A stretch of 37,861 nucleotides of DNA, taken from NCBI RefSeq assembly GCF_000720325.1, contig NZ_JOJM01000077.1:1-37861 (forward strand), given 5' to 3'. This document shows, one piece after another, positions 1-7,589 of the stretch. A program made the position numbers and the translations under genes. The notes beneath the pieces were generated by a model. It was not told the DNA's origin. It saw only the letters and a list, made by a program, of their open reading frames with translations, and ran no database searches. The stretch is from Streptomyces sp. NRRL B-1347. GTDB taxonomy: Bacteria; Actinomycetota; Actinomycetes; Streptomycetales; Streptomycetaceae. The first letter of the stretch is position 1; each line of letters starts with the position of its first letter.

Positions 1-132
1 GGGTGGGACCACCCGGTTCTGCTTAGTGGCACGGGGTGGAGTTGAGGCCGTTCGGCGTGGGAGGGCGGGAGGGTGGGGGGAAGCGGAGCCGGGGCGTTGC
101 CAAGCGGGGCCCGGGGCTGTTGGGTGGCCCGC

Positions 133-795
133 ATGATGAGCGAGCCCTCCACGCCCCGTACCGCGCCCGGCCGACTCCTGCGTACCGAACGAGACACCCT
201 CATACCCCTGTTGCGCACCGCGGAGGCCACCGCCTTCGAAGCCCCGACCTGCTGCCCCGGCTGGACGGTCCGCCACGTGCTCGCCCACTGCGCCGCCGCG
301 CTGACCCGCGTGATCGAGAGCCGGTTCGACGAGGGCGTGTTCACCGCGGAGGGCAACGACAGGGACATCGCCGAGCGCGCGGACTGGCCCGTCTCGCGCA
401 TCGTGGACGAGCTGGAGCACGGCATGACGAACGCGGGCGCCGCGATCGCCGCGGCCAAGGGCCTGTTCGACGGGGTCGCGCTCGGCGAGTGGGTGCACGC
501 GGGCGACGTACGGGACGCGTGGGGGCTGCCCGGCGCCTACGGCGGCGCGGGACTCGATGACGCGCTGCCGCTGCTGGCGGCGTACAGCAAGCAGCGGTCG
601 GCGCTGCCGCTGCACGCCGACGTCGACGGCCTGGACGAGCCGCTGATCCTCGGCGTGAACGACGGCAGCCGCCCGCCCGCGCGGTACATCGGGGACGCCC
701 CGACGCTGATCCGGCTCTACGCGGGGCGTCCGCTGGGGGACGCCCGGTTCGAGCTGGCGGGCGCGACGGCGGGCGAGCTGACCGTCTTCGGCTGA
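133..795 (+). CDS. MDMPI/DinB-fold mycothiol-dependent enzyme family protein
   Basis: This 220-residue protein has the layout of the actinobacterial maleylpyruvate-isomerase-like (MDMPI_N, DinB four-helix fold) family, whose members typically bind a metal through histidines and use mycothiol. What is visible: a CPGWTVRHVLAH segment (residues 41-52) in which H48 and H52 follow the conserved P-x-W-T-V-x-x-x-x-H pattern, an acidic middle with a WVHAGDVRDAWG segment, and a C-terminal half (about 130-220) with an ARYIGDAPTLIRLYAGR stretch typical of the SCP2-like C domain. The start is the ATG pair at 133/136; an upstream in-frame ATG at 73 would add a Gly-rich tail unlike the family. No strong ribosome site is visible. 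It ends 36 bp from the convergent copper gene. The substrate cannot be told from sequence; the family call is fairly sure, an actual isomerase role is not. Confidence 0.75.
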   Translation: MMSEPSTPRTAPGRLLRTERDTLIPLLRTAEATAFEAPTCCPGWTVRHVLAHCAAALTRVIESRFDEGVFTAEGNDRDIAERADWPVSRIVDELEHGMTNAGAAIAAAKGLFDGVALGEWVHAGDVRDAWGLPGAYGGAGLDDALPLLAAYSKQRSALPLHADVDGLDEPLILGVNDGSRPPARYIGDAPTLIRLYAGRPLGDARFELAGATAGELTVFG

Positions 796-831
796 GTCGG
801 ATGGGTCGGCGAGCGGGGCGCCGGGCCGTCG

Positions 832-1761
832 TCAGTGCCCGTGGCCCTGCCCGTCCGCGGCGCCGCCGCCCGCGCCCACCCGCAGGGTGAAGGGGGCCGT
901 CCGCACCTTCCCCTCGTGCCGGAAGTCCAGGAACAGCCGGTACGTGCCCGCGCTCGGCGCCGTCGCCGTGAAGGAGACCTCGGGCCCCGGCTCCGTGGTG
1001 GCGTCGCCGGGTTCGCCGTTGGGGTGGACGTGGAGGTAGGCGAGGTCTCCGGAGCGCAGCGCGACCAGGTGGCCGTACGCGCCCAGATACGGCTGGAGGT
1101 CGGTGACGGGCTTGCCCCGGCGCGTGACGCGCAGGGTCAGCTCGCCGGGCTCGCCGGGGGTCAGCGCGCCGTCCAGACGCACCTCGTAGCCGCCCGCGAC
1201 CTTCGTCGTGGACGACGGCGCGAGCGTGGGCGCGGGCGCGTACGCGCCCGTGACTGCCAGGTCCGCGCCGAGGGTCACCTTCTCCTTCGCCCGCTCGGGC
1301 CTGAAGTCCGCGAAGACGCGGTAGTCCCCGGCCTCGGGCAGGGTCGCGGGGACCGACCAGGTGCCGTCGGCGGCCCGGACGGGGTGCAGGTGGCGGTACG
1401 TCGTCAGGTCGCGTGAGGCGACGATCAGGTGCAGCTCCTTGCCGTGGTCCCGGGTGTACTGGGTCACGGGCCGGCCCGAGTCCGACTTCAGGATCCGGAA
1501 GCGCAGGTCGGTGCGGTCGCCCGCCTCCGCGCGCGGCGTCCGCAGGTCAAGGGCGTAGCCGTCGGCGACGATCTGGAGGCCTCCTGGGGTGTGGTCCCCG
1601 TCCGCGCCGCGCTTCTCTTGCTTGGCGCGCCGCTCGCCGTGGTCCTCGGTGTGGGCGACCGGCTTGCCCACCGTGTCGACGCTCGCGCCCACCGCGTACG
1701 TGGTGCCGAACGTCGCCGCGACGGCCGCGGCGAAGGCGGTGATCTTGAGTCCGGTGTTCAT
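832..1761 (-). CDS. Secreted/anchored copper-locus protein with duplicated HLHP/HVHP domains
   Basis: A 309-residue protein with one N-terminal hydrophobic segment (about 5-27) that can act as a signal peptide or anchor; the rest is outside the membrane. It holds two copies of one domain. In the first, H111 is followed by a Y-R-H124-L-H126-P motif and then YRVFADFRP; in the second, H231 is followed by Y-L-H244-V-H246-P and then YRLFLDFRH. The spacing is exactly 120 residues, so this is an internal duplication. The tail ends GQGHGH. Histidine-rich beta proteins of this kind are often coded beside copper ATPases in actinobacteria, so periplasmic-side copper binding is the likely role; that is inference. 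ATG at 1761 has a GAGGAG ribosome site 7 nt upstream; the longer in-frame start at 1839 lies in the promoter. It diverges from the copA remnant and shares a CsoR-like operator. Confidence 0.8.
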   Translation of the reverse strand: MNTGLKITAFAAAVAATFGTTYAVGASVDTVGKPVAHTEDHGERRAKQEKRGADGDHTPGGLQIVADGYALDLRTPRAEAGDRTDLRFRILKSDSGRPVTQYTRDHGKELHLIVASRDLTTYRHLHPVRAADGTWSVPATLPEAGDYRVFADFRPERAKEKVTLGADLAVTGAYAPAPTLAPSSTTKVAGGYEVRLDGALTPGEPGELTLRVTRRGKPVTDLQPYLGAYGHLVALRSGDLAYLHVHPNGEPGDATTEPGPEVSFTATAPSAGTYRLFLDFRHEGKVRTAPFTLRVGAGGGAADGQGHGH

Positions 1762-1811
1762 GGCGTCGGCTCCTCGTGAGTGGGTGTGAGGGGGTCCCTC
1801 GACTCCTCTCG

Positions 1812-1839
1812 ACAATACCCCTGGGGGGTATGAAGTCAA
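1812..1839 (-). promoter_or_regulatory. Promoter of the secreted copper protein
   Basis: Reading the minus strand, TTGACT (1834-1839) and TATTGT (1812-1817) are separated by 16 bp, giving a good sigma-70-like promoter. The predicted transcript begins near 1805 and has a leader of about 45 nt. The CsoR-like operator fills the spacer and runs into the -10 box, so a bound repressor would block RNA polymerase. Confidence 0.65.
1815..1831. promoter_or_regulatory. CsoR-like copper operator, copy 1
   Basis: The 17-bp sequence ATACCCCTGGGGGGTAT is a GC-centred inverted repeat with AT ends, the form known for actinobacterial CsoR operators. It is the exact reverse complement of the copy at 1862-1878. 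It lies in the spacer of the minus-strand promoter, 54 bp before the ATG at 1761. No csoR gene is in the window, so the repressor would be coded elsewhere. Confidence 0.7.
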
Positions 1840-1852
1840 GTTGCGATCTCCC

Positions 1853-1881
1853 TTGCGTTCGATACCCCCCAGGGGTATAAA
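1853..1881 (+). promoter_or_regulatory. Promoter of the copA remnant
   Basis: TTGCGT (1853-1858) and TATAAA (1876-1881) are separated by exactly 17 bp. The operator at 1862-1878 lies in the spacer and covers half of the -10 box. Transcription would begin near 1889, leaving a leader of about 58 nt before the ATG at 1947. The promoter looks intact although the gene it serves is not. Confidence 0.7.
1862..1878. promoter_or_regulatory. CsoR-like copper operator, copy 2
   Basis: ATACCCCCCAGGGGTAT, the perfect reverse complement of copy 1. Each divergent gene therefore sees the same operator in the same orientation and nearly the same place relative to its -10 box. Confidence 0.7.
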
Positions 1882-1946
1882 TGATCCTCGTCAGGCATAC
1901 CGGCCCCGGGTACCCGTGGCAGATCGCGGCACGAGGAGCAGAGGAC

Positions 1947-3983
1947 ATGTCCACTACGCAGGTAGAACTCTCCATCGGCGGCATGACCTGCGCCTCCTGC
2001 GCGGCCCGCATCGAGAAGAAGCTGAACCGCATGGACGGCGTCGAGGCGACCGTCAACTACGCCACGGAGAAGGCGAAGGTGAGCTTCGAGGGCGACGGCC
2101 TCGCCGTCGCGGATCTGATCGCCACCGTGGAGGCCACCGGGTACACCGCCCAGGAACCCGTACCGCCCCGCACGGAGAAGGGGGGAGGGGAAGAGCCGGA
2201 CGCCGAGGACGAGAACGCCGCGCTGCGGCCGCTGCGGCAGCGCCTTGTCGCCGCCGTGCTGCTGTCCGTGCCCGTCATCGCGATGGCGATGGTCCCGGCG
2301 CTCCAGTTCGAGTACTGGCAGTGGCTGTCCCTGACGCTCGCCGCGCCCGTGGTGACGTATGCCGCCTGGCCCTTCCACCGGGCGGCGGTCACCAACGCGC
2401 GGCACGGCGCGGCCACGATGGACACGCTGATCTCGGTCGGTACGTCGGCGGCGTTCCTGTGGTCGCTGTGGGCGCTGTTCTTCGGCTCGGCCGGGGAGCC
2501 GGGCATGACGCACGCCTTCGAGCTGACCATCGAGCGCACCGACGGCGCGGGGAACATCTATCTGGAGGCCGCGGCCGGCGTCACCGCGTTCATCCTCGCC
2601 GGGCGGTACTTCGAGGCCCGCTCGAAGCGCAAGGCGGGGGCCGCCCTGAAGGCGCTGCTCGAACTGGGCGCCAAGGACGTGACCGTGCTGCGAAATGGCC
2701 TTGAAGAGACCATTCCTGTGGGTGAGTTGAAGGTCGGGGACCGGTTCCTGGTGCGGCCCGGCGAGAAGATCGCCACCGACGGGCGCGTCGTCGAGGGCGC
2801 ATCCGCCGTGGACGCCTCCATGCTCACCGGCGAGTCCGTGCCCGTGGAGGTCGCCGAGGGCGACGCCGTCACCGGAGCGACCCTGAACGCGGGCGGGCGG
2901 CTCGTCGTCGAGGCGACCCGGGTCGGCTCCGACACCCAGCTGTCCCGGATGGCCAAGCTCGTCGAGGACGCGCAGAACGGCAAGGCCGCCCGCCGCGTTC
3001 ACGGCCGCCGTGGCCGTCCTGATCATCGCCTGCCCGTGCGCCCTCGGGCTCGCCACGCCCACCGCCCTGATGGTCGGCACCGGCCGCGCCTCGCCGCGCA
3101 CGTCGCCGACGGCACCGACGAGACGGACGTACTGCGGCTCGCGGGCGCCCTGGAGCACGCCTCCGAGCACCCGATCGCGCAGGCCGTGGCCGCCGGGGCG
3201 GCCGCGAAGGTGGGCGCGCTGCCCACGCCCGAGGGCTTCGCGAACGTCGCCGGGCTCGGCGTGCAGGGCGTCGTCGAGGGCCACGCGGTCCTCGTGGGCC
3301 GCGAGCAGCTCCTCGCCGAGTGGGTCATCCACCTGCCCGAGGGCCTGAAGAAGGCCAAGGCCGAGGCCGAGGCGGCGGGCCGTACCGCCATCGCGGTCGC
3401 CTGGGACGGCGAGGCGCGGGCCGTGCTCGAAGTGGCCGACGCGGTGAAGGAGACCAGCCCGGAGGCCATCCGCCGGCTTCGCGAGCTCGGCCTCACGCCG
3501 ATCCTCCTGACCGGTGACAACAAGGCCGTGGCCGAGGCCGTCGCCGCCGAGGTGGGCATCGCCCCCGAGCACGTCATCGCCGAGGTGCTGCCCCAGGACA
3601 AGGTCGACGTGGTCAAGCGCCTTCAGGGCGAGGGGCGTTCGGTGGCCATGGTCGGCGACGGCGTCAACGACGCGGCCGCCCTCGCCCAGGCCGACCTGGG
3701 GCTCGCGATGGGCACCGGCACGGACGCCGCGATCGAGGCGGGCGACCTCACGCTCGTCCGCGGTGACCTGCGCGCCGCCGCCGACGCGATCCGGCTCTCG
3801 CGCAAGACCCTCGGCACCATCAAGTCCAACCTCTTCTGGGCCTTCGCCTACAACGTGGCGGCGCTGCCGCTGGCCGCCGCGGGTCTGCTCAACCCGATGA
3901 TCGCGGGCGCGGCCATGGCCTTCTCCTCGGTGTTCGTGGTCGGCAACAGCCTGCGGCTGCGCGGTTTCCAGCCACTGAGCTGA
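1947..3983 (+). pseudogene. copA: Copper-transporting P1B-type ATPase, broken by two internal deletions
   Basis: The ends read as a normal CopA: an HMA domain with GMTCASC (residues 12-18), membrane helices, the actuator TGES, then the ATP-binding HP motif (SEHPIAQ), TGDN, and the hinge [10 protein letters not shown]. The middle is wrong. After [10 protein letters not shown] (ending 2990) the frame gives an Arg/His-rich run unlike any ATPase, while frame +1 from 2992 to about 3087 gives [21 protein letters not shown] and on to VGTGR. The real frame resumes near [10 protein letters not shown]. So the stretch before CPC (a membrane helix, roughly 35 residues in relatives) and the stretch after GTGR (including DKTGT, roughly 45 residues) are gone, and the CPC part between is frameshifted. 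The frame is restored overall, giving an open 678-codon ORF without a phosphorylation site. The start ATG at 1947 follows GAGGAGCAGAGGA. It cannot pump as coded; an assembly error is the alternative. Confidence 0.85.
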
Positions 3984-4005
3984 GCCATCCGAGCCCTTGT
4001 GGCTT

Positions 4006-4044
4006 GATCACCCCGGTGCGCCTCCGATGCGCGCCGGGGTGATC
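4006..4044 (+). terminator. Hairpin terminator after copA
   Basis: GATCACCCCGG (4006-4016) pairs perfectly with CCGGGGTGATC (4034-4044), with further GC pairing in between. It lies 22 bp after the copA stop and before cutC. There is no U tract, as is usual in Streptomyces. Confidence 0.7.
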
Positions 4045-4060
4045 TGCGCGTACCCTGGTA

Positions 4061-4076
4061 ATTGGACTAGACCTGT
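4061..4076. promoter_or_regulatory. Possible DasR-responsive element (dre) before cutC
   Basis: ATTGGACTAGACCTGT matches 13 of 16 positions of the dre consensus ACTGGTCTAGACCAGT, including the central CTAGACC. DasR is the GntR-family repressor of GlcNAc and chitin use in Streptomyces. The site is 73 bp before the cutC ATG. The palindrome is imperfect, and DasR control of this gene is inference. Confidence 0.45.
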
Positions 4077-4149
4077 GTTTCTGTGGTGCGGCCGCCGACG
4101 CGACGTCGGGCGGCTCCTGCACCCCCAGAAGGCCAGAAGGAAGGCACCC

Positions 4150-4839
4150 ATGAGCAAGCGCGCACTCCTGGAGGTGATCGCCCTCGACGCCGAGGACGCG
4201 ATCGCCGCCCAGGCCGGAGGTGCGGACCGGCTGGAACTGGTCTCCGACATGGCCGCCGACGGCCTCACGCCGTCCCGCGCGGACTTCGCCGCGATCCGTG
4301 CCGCCGTGGACATCCCCCTGCGCGTCATGCTGCGCGTCGCCGACGGGTTCGCGGCGGGAGACGTCAGCGAGCTGGTGCGCAGCGCGCGCGAGCTGCGCGC
4401 CGAGGGCGCCGACGAGTTCGTCCTCGGCTTCCTCGACGAGGCGGGCGGGCCCGACCTGGCCGCCGTCGAGGCCATCGTCGACGCGCTCGACGGCTGCCGC
4501 TGGACCTTCCACCGCGCGATCGACCGGGCCGCCGACCGCGACGCCCTGCGCAAGCAGCTCGCGGACCTTCCCGGGCTCGACACGTACCTCACGGCGGGGG
4601 CCGCGGGCGGGGTCGACGAGGGGCTGCCCACGCTCGTGGGCGAGGCCGCGCGGTCCGGGGAGCCCGGGTACGAGCCGCGGATCCTCGTCGGCGGCGGGCT
4701 CCGCCTCGAACACCTCGCGCGGCTGAAGTCGGCGGGGCTCGACTCCTTCCACATCGGCGGCGCCGCCAGGCCCCACGGGTGGGACCGCCCCCTCTCGGCC
4801 GAGTCCGTGGCGACCTGGCGCGAGGCCGTCGACGACTGA
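4150..4839 (+). CDS. cutC: Copper homeostasis protein CutC
   Basis: A 229-residue TIM-barrel protein of the CutC family. Typical segments are present: LLEVIALDAEDAIAAQAGGADRLELVS near the start, then PLRVMLR, WTFHRAIDRA, YLTAGAAGGVDEGLPTL and ILVGGGL, and finally FHIGGAAR. The family was named for copper tolerance in E. coli, but its biochemical reaction is uncertain, so the name should not be read as proof of copper handling. Its position just after a copper ATPase locus gives some context, although a strong hairpin separates the two and a DasR-like site precedes it. The ATG at 4150 has an AGAAGGAAGG ribosome site. Length is near normal for actinobacterial CutC. It converges on helD with 42 bp between stops. 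Confidence 0.9.
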   Translation: MSKRALLEVIALDAEDAIAAQAGGADRLELVSDMAADGLTPSRADFAAIRAAVDIPLRVMLRVADGFAAGDVSELVRSARELRAEGADEFVLGFLDEAGGPDLAAVEAIVDALDGCRWTFHRAIDRAADRDALRKQLADLPGLDTYLTAGAAGGVDEGLPTLVGEAARSGEPGYEPRILVGGGLRLEHLARLKSAGLDSFHIGGAARPHGWDRPLSAESVATWREAVDD

Positions 4840-4868
4840 GCCCCTCCCGCTGCCTGCGCCGGCCACCC

Positions 4869-4882
4869 GGCCCCGTGGGGCC
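4869..4882. terminator. Small hairpin between convergent cutC and helD
   Basis: GGCCCC and GGGGCC are separated by 2 nt in the 42-bp gap between the two stop codons. It could serve either strand, but the stem is short. Confidence 0.35.
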
Positions 4883-6930
4883 TAGCCCAAGGCCGGGGGC
4901 AGTGGGGAGGCGTGGAGGATCGTGAGGCCCGAGACCGCTCGGGTCAGGGCCACGTACAGGCGTCGCAGGCCGGTGCGTTCGTCGGGCTCGCCGTCCACCA
5001 CGGCGGCGGGCTCGTCCAGGACCACGTAGTCGTACTCAAGGCCCTTGGCCAGCGAGGCGGGCACCAGGGTGAGCCGGGCCTCGGCGGTGGTCTCCTCGCC
5101 GGGGGCGAGGTGGGGGACGCCCGCCGCGTCCAGGGCCGCGGCGAGCGCGGCGATCCGCGCGTCCGCCGCGATCAGCCCGACGGACCCCTCCCGCCGCAGC
5201 GACTCCGCGCACGCGTCGAGCACCGCCGCGTCCAGGCCGTCGCCCCCGACCTCGCGCACCGCGAGCGACCCCGGCGACTCACGTACCGACGCGACCTCGG
5301 TCAGGCCGGGCGCGATCGCGGGCAGCAGCCGCGACGCGTACGCGATGACCTCGCGCGGCACGCGGAAACCGGCGGTCAGCTCCTCCACCACCGCGTCGTC
5401 CTTGCCCAGGTGGCCGAGCGCGTCGGCCCACGTCGGCGTCGCCCAGGGCGTGGTGCCCTGCGCCAGGTCGCCGAGGACGGTGACCGAGCCGGTCGTGCAG
5501 CGCCGCCCCACCGCGCGGTACTGCATGGGCGACAGGTCCTGCGCCTCGTCGAGGACCACGTGGCCGAGGGAGTGGGTGCGGGTGACGAGGTCGGTCGCCT
5601 CGTCGATCAACACCGCGTCCGCGGCGGACCACTTGGTGCTCTTCGGCGTCCGCGCGGGCTTCGCCCACAGGATCGCCTTCTGCTCCTCGCCGGTGAGGAC
5701 GCCCTCGGCGTGCGCGGCGAGGAACTCCGCGTCGGCGAGCAGCCGGTGCACCAGCTTCGCCGGGTCGACCGGCGGCCAGATCGCCTTGACGGCGGCCTTC
5801 ACCGCCGCGTTGCGGGCCACCGCGTCCTGCACGCGGTCGTCGGGCGCCTCGCCCGAGCGCTCCATCTGCACGAGCACGGCGTGCGCGATCCGCTGCGGCA
5901 GCGCCTCGCGCGCGGCCCCGTAGCGCATGTCGCGGGCCTGCAACTCCCGCACGATGTCGTCCAGTTCGTACGACGGTACGCGCCAGCGCCGGGAGCCGCG
6001 GACCACCACGACGCCCTCGGCGGGCGGCGTGACGTGCGAGCGCACCGCGCGCCGCAGCACCTCGGCCATGCGGGCGTCGCCCTTGACGAGCGCGGCGGTC
6101 GCGTCGTCCGCGCCCCGCACCTCCACGTGCGCCACCAGGTCGTCGACGGTGGCCTGCTTGACCTCCAACTCGCCGAGCGCGGGCAGGACCTGCTCGATGT
6201 AGTGCAGGAAGGAGCGGTTCGGCCCGATGACCAGGGTGCCGGTGCGGGCGAGCCGCTCGCGGTGCGCGTACAGGAGGTAGGCGACGCGGTGCAGGCCGAC
6301 GGCGGTCTTCCCGGTGCCGGGGCCGCCCTGCACGCACACGGAACCGGCGAGCCCGCTGCGGACGATCTCGTCCTGTTCCGGCTGGATCGTCGCCACGATG
6401 TCGCGCATGGGGCCCACGCGCGGCCGCTCGATCTCCGCCTGGAGCAGCTTGCTGACCTGCTCGGCCTCGGTCGCGTCCGTCAGGTGCTCGTCCTCGTACG
6501 CGGTCAGGTCGCCGCCGGTGTACCCGAAGCGGCGGCGCAGCGTGACGTCCATCGGGTCCTTCTTGGAGGCCCGGTAGAACGGCTGCGACACCGGCGCGCG
6601 CCAGTCGATGACCATGGGGTCGCCCTCGGCGTCGTGCACGTGCCGCCGCCCGATATAGAAGCGCTCGCCCTCGGCGCCTTCCGCCTGCTCGGCTCCCGGC
6701 GCGTGCGCGTAGTCGAGCCGTCCGAAGAACAGCGGCGTGTGCGAGAGGTCCGCGAGGGCCTTGATCCGGTCGTCGATCTGCCCCTGCAGGACTTCGGCGT
6801 TGACCCAGTTCGCGGTGACGTCGCGGATGTCCAGGGCCTCGACGTCCTCCCGCATGGCGCGCAGCGCGGCGCGCGAGGACGTCAGATGGGCCCGCTCGCG
6901 GGCGAGGGGGTCGGCGGATACGGCGTTCAC
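4882..6930 (-). CDS. helD: HelD/HelR-type RNA polymerase-recycling motor ATPase (UvrD-like)
   Basis: A 682-residue SF1 helicase-like protein. An N-terminal helical arm (about 10-66) precedes a domain with the HelD-type phrases FYIGRRHVHD and VIDWRAPVSQPFYRA. The Q motif is QPEQDEIVR (about 183-191), Walker A is GGPGTGKT (202-209), and the Walker B region is VLDEAQDLSP. LGDLAQGTTPWA and the C-terminal RRLYVALTRA complete a UvrD-type core. HelD proteins dislodge stalled RNA polymerase from DNA, and the HelR branch protects polymerase from rifamycins; which branch this is cannot be settled by eye. I chose GTG at 6930 because GGAGG lies 7 nt upstream; the frame stays open to 7404 but the extra sequence is not family-like. 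No rifamycin-associated element was recognised upstream. It is monocistronic, between cutC and a small divergent gene. Confidence 0.88.
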   Translation of the reverse strand: MNAVSADPLARERAHLTSSRAALRAMREDVEALDIRDVTANWVNAEVLQGQIDDRIKALADLSHTPLFFGRLDYAHAPGAEQAEGAEGERFYIGRRHVHDAEGDPMVIDWRAPVSQPFYRASKKDPMDVTLRRRFGYTGGDLTAYEDEHLTDATEAEQVSKLLQAEIERPRVGPMRDIVATIQPEQDEIVRSGLAGSVCVQGGPGTGKTAVGLHRVAYLLYAHRERLARTGTLVIGPNRSFLHYIEQVLPALGELEVKQATVDDLVAHVEVRGADDATAALVKGDARMAEVLRRAVRSHVTPPAEGVVVVRGSRRWRVPSYELDDIVRELQARDMRYGAAREALPQRIAHAVLVQMERSGEAPDDRVQDAVARNAAVKAAVKAIWPPVDPAKLVHRLLADAEFLAAHAEGVLTGEEQKAILWAKPARTPKSTKWSAADAVLIDEATDLVTRTHSLGHVVLDEAQDLSPMQYRAVGRRCTTGSVTVLGDLAQGTTPWATPTWADALGHLGKDDAVVEELTAGFRVPREVIAYASRLLPAIAPGLTEVASVRESPGSLAVREVGGDGLDAAVLDACAESLRREGSVGLIAADARIAALAAALDAAGVPHLAPGEETTAEARLTLVPASLAKGLEYDYVVLDEPAAVVDGEPDERTGLRRLYVALTRAVSGLTILHASPLPPALG

Positions 6931-7255
6931 GGGGTTGCCTCCGGGTACGGACGTTCGCGGTGCGTGGCTCAGGGCCGCCGGTTTCCGACCGGGCGGCGGC
7001 GCTCCGTGGGCGGGAGGCGGGGGAAGGAGGCATCCTAAGCGAGCGTCCCGTGGCCGCACCAACGATTTTCCCGGCCGCGCCGCCCGTCCCGGCCCTGGTC
7101 CGGAAGCCGAACCCCGAGTCATCCCTGAGGCCGTCCTCAGGGTCGCCGTCCATCCGAAGGCGTACAGGGCGCGGTACTGGAGTCCTACCGGCGGACGCGG
7201 GCGGTTAGCCCCGCAGGCCGATGTGTGCGGATGCCCGGGAACCGACCATGGATAC
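6931..7255. other. 325-bp divergent intergenic region
   Basis: No gene is seen. It holds the helD ribosome site (GGAGG near 6940), a GC-rich helD leader of about 100 nt, and a candidate helD promoter. Nothing convincing was found for the small rightward gene beyond a weak GACCAT six nucleotides before its ATG. Confidence 0.5.
7032..7062 (-). promoter_or_regulatory. Candidate helD promoter
   Basis: On the minus strand TTGGTG (7057-7062) and TAGGAT (7032-7037) are 19 bp apart. The spacing is long, so the assignment is tentative. Confidence 0.3.
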
Positions 7256-7471
7256 ATGAGCAGCGCAGTCATCACCCCCGCGTCCCTGTCCGCCCCGTCG
7301 GTCACGTCGGCCGGCCCCCGCCGCGCCGACGGCGCGACCGCCGCTTCCGAGACCCACCGCCCGCACCGCGTCGGCGACGCCCTGCGCGCCGCGAAGGTCT
7401 TCATGGGCGCCGTCGTCGGCGTCGTCGTCCTCGGCGAGTACGCAGAAGAAGCAGGCGTCCACCGCCGCTGA
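7256..7471 (+). CDS. Small hypothetical protein (71 aa)
   Basis: A short ORF beginning MSSAVITPASLSAP. The first 40 residues are Ser/Ala/Thr-rich and look disordered. They are followed by GDALRAAKVFMGAVVGVVVLG (about 40-59), one hydrophobic helix long enough to touch or cross a membrane, and a charged tail EYAEEAGVHRR. I recall similar short proteins in other Streptomyces but no function. The ATG at 7256 has no ribosome site; a leaderless start is possible. Codon bias fits a real gene (GC-rich third positions). It stands alone between helD and the XPB gene, and a dispersed intergenic repeat follows it. Confidence 0.55.
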   Translation: MSSAVITPASLSAPSVTSAGPRRADGATAASETHRPHRVGDALRAAKVFMGAVVGVVVLGEYAEEAGVHRR

Positions 7472-7506
7472 CGCCCGCTCCCTGCACCCGCCCGAGCCGG
7501 GCCTCT

Positions 7507-7574
7507 TCAAGCCTGTCCGGCGTTTGAGGACGAGGCGCGGAGCGCCGAAAAAAGGGGGGCAGGGGCGAAGCCCC
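7507..7574 (+). repeat. Dispersed Streptomyces intergenic repeat, copy 1
   Basis: Contains the 14-mer TCCGGCGTTTGAGG at 7516-7529, identical to copies near 19.76 and 19.81 kb, followed by GAGGCGCGGAGCGCC (a short hairpin) and a GGGGC-GAA-GCCCC hairpin (7562-7574). It lies between convergent genes and may work as a two-way transcription stop. Confidence 0.6.
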
Positions 7575-7589
7575 GGCCGGCCCCGCTGC

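Noticed and set aside
4006..4149. tRNA gene or small RNA between copA and cutC
   Set aside because: The folded part is a plain hairpin terminator; no cloverleaf or anticodon arm is visible.
4912..7038. A 708-codon open frame on the plus strand opposite helD
   Set aside because: Antisense shadow; the translation is Arg/Val/His/Gly-rich without domains, and helD motifs are on the other strand.
6931..7255. Rifamycin-associated element before helD
   Set aside because: I looked for the known inverted GC-rich element and found no convincing match; I cannot run a matrix scan.
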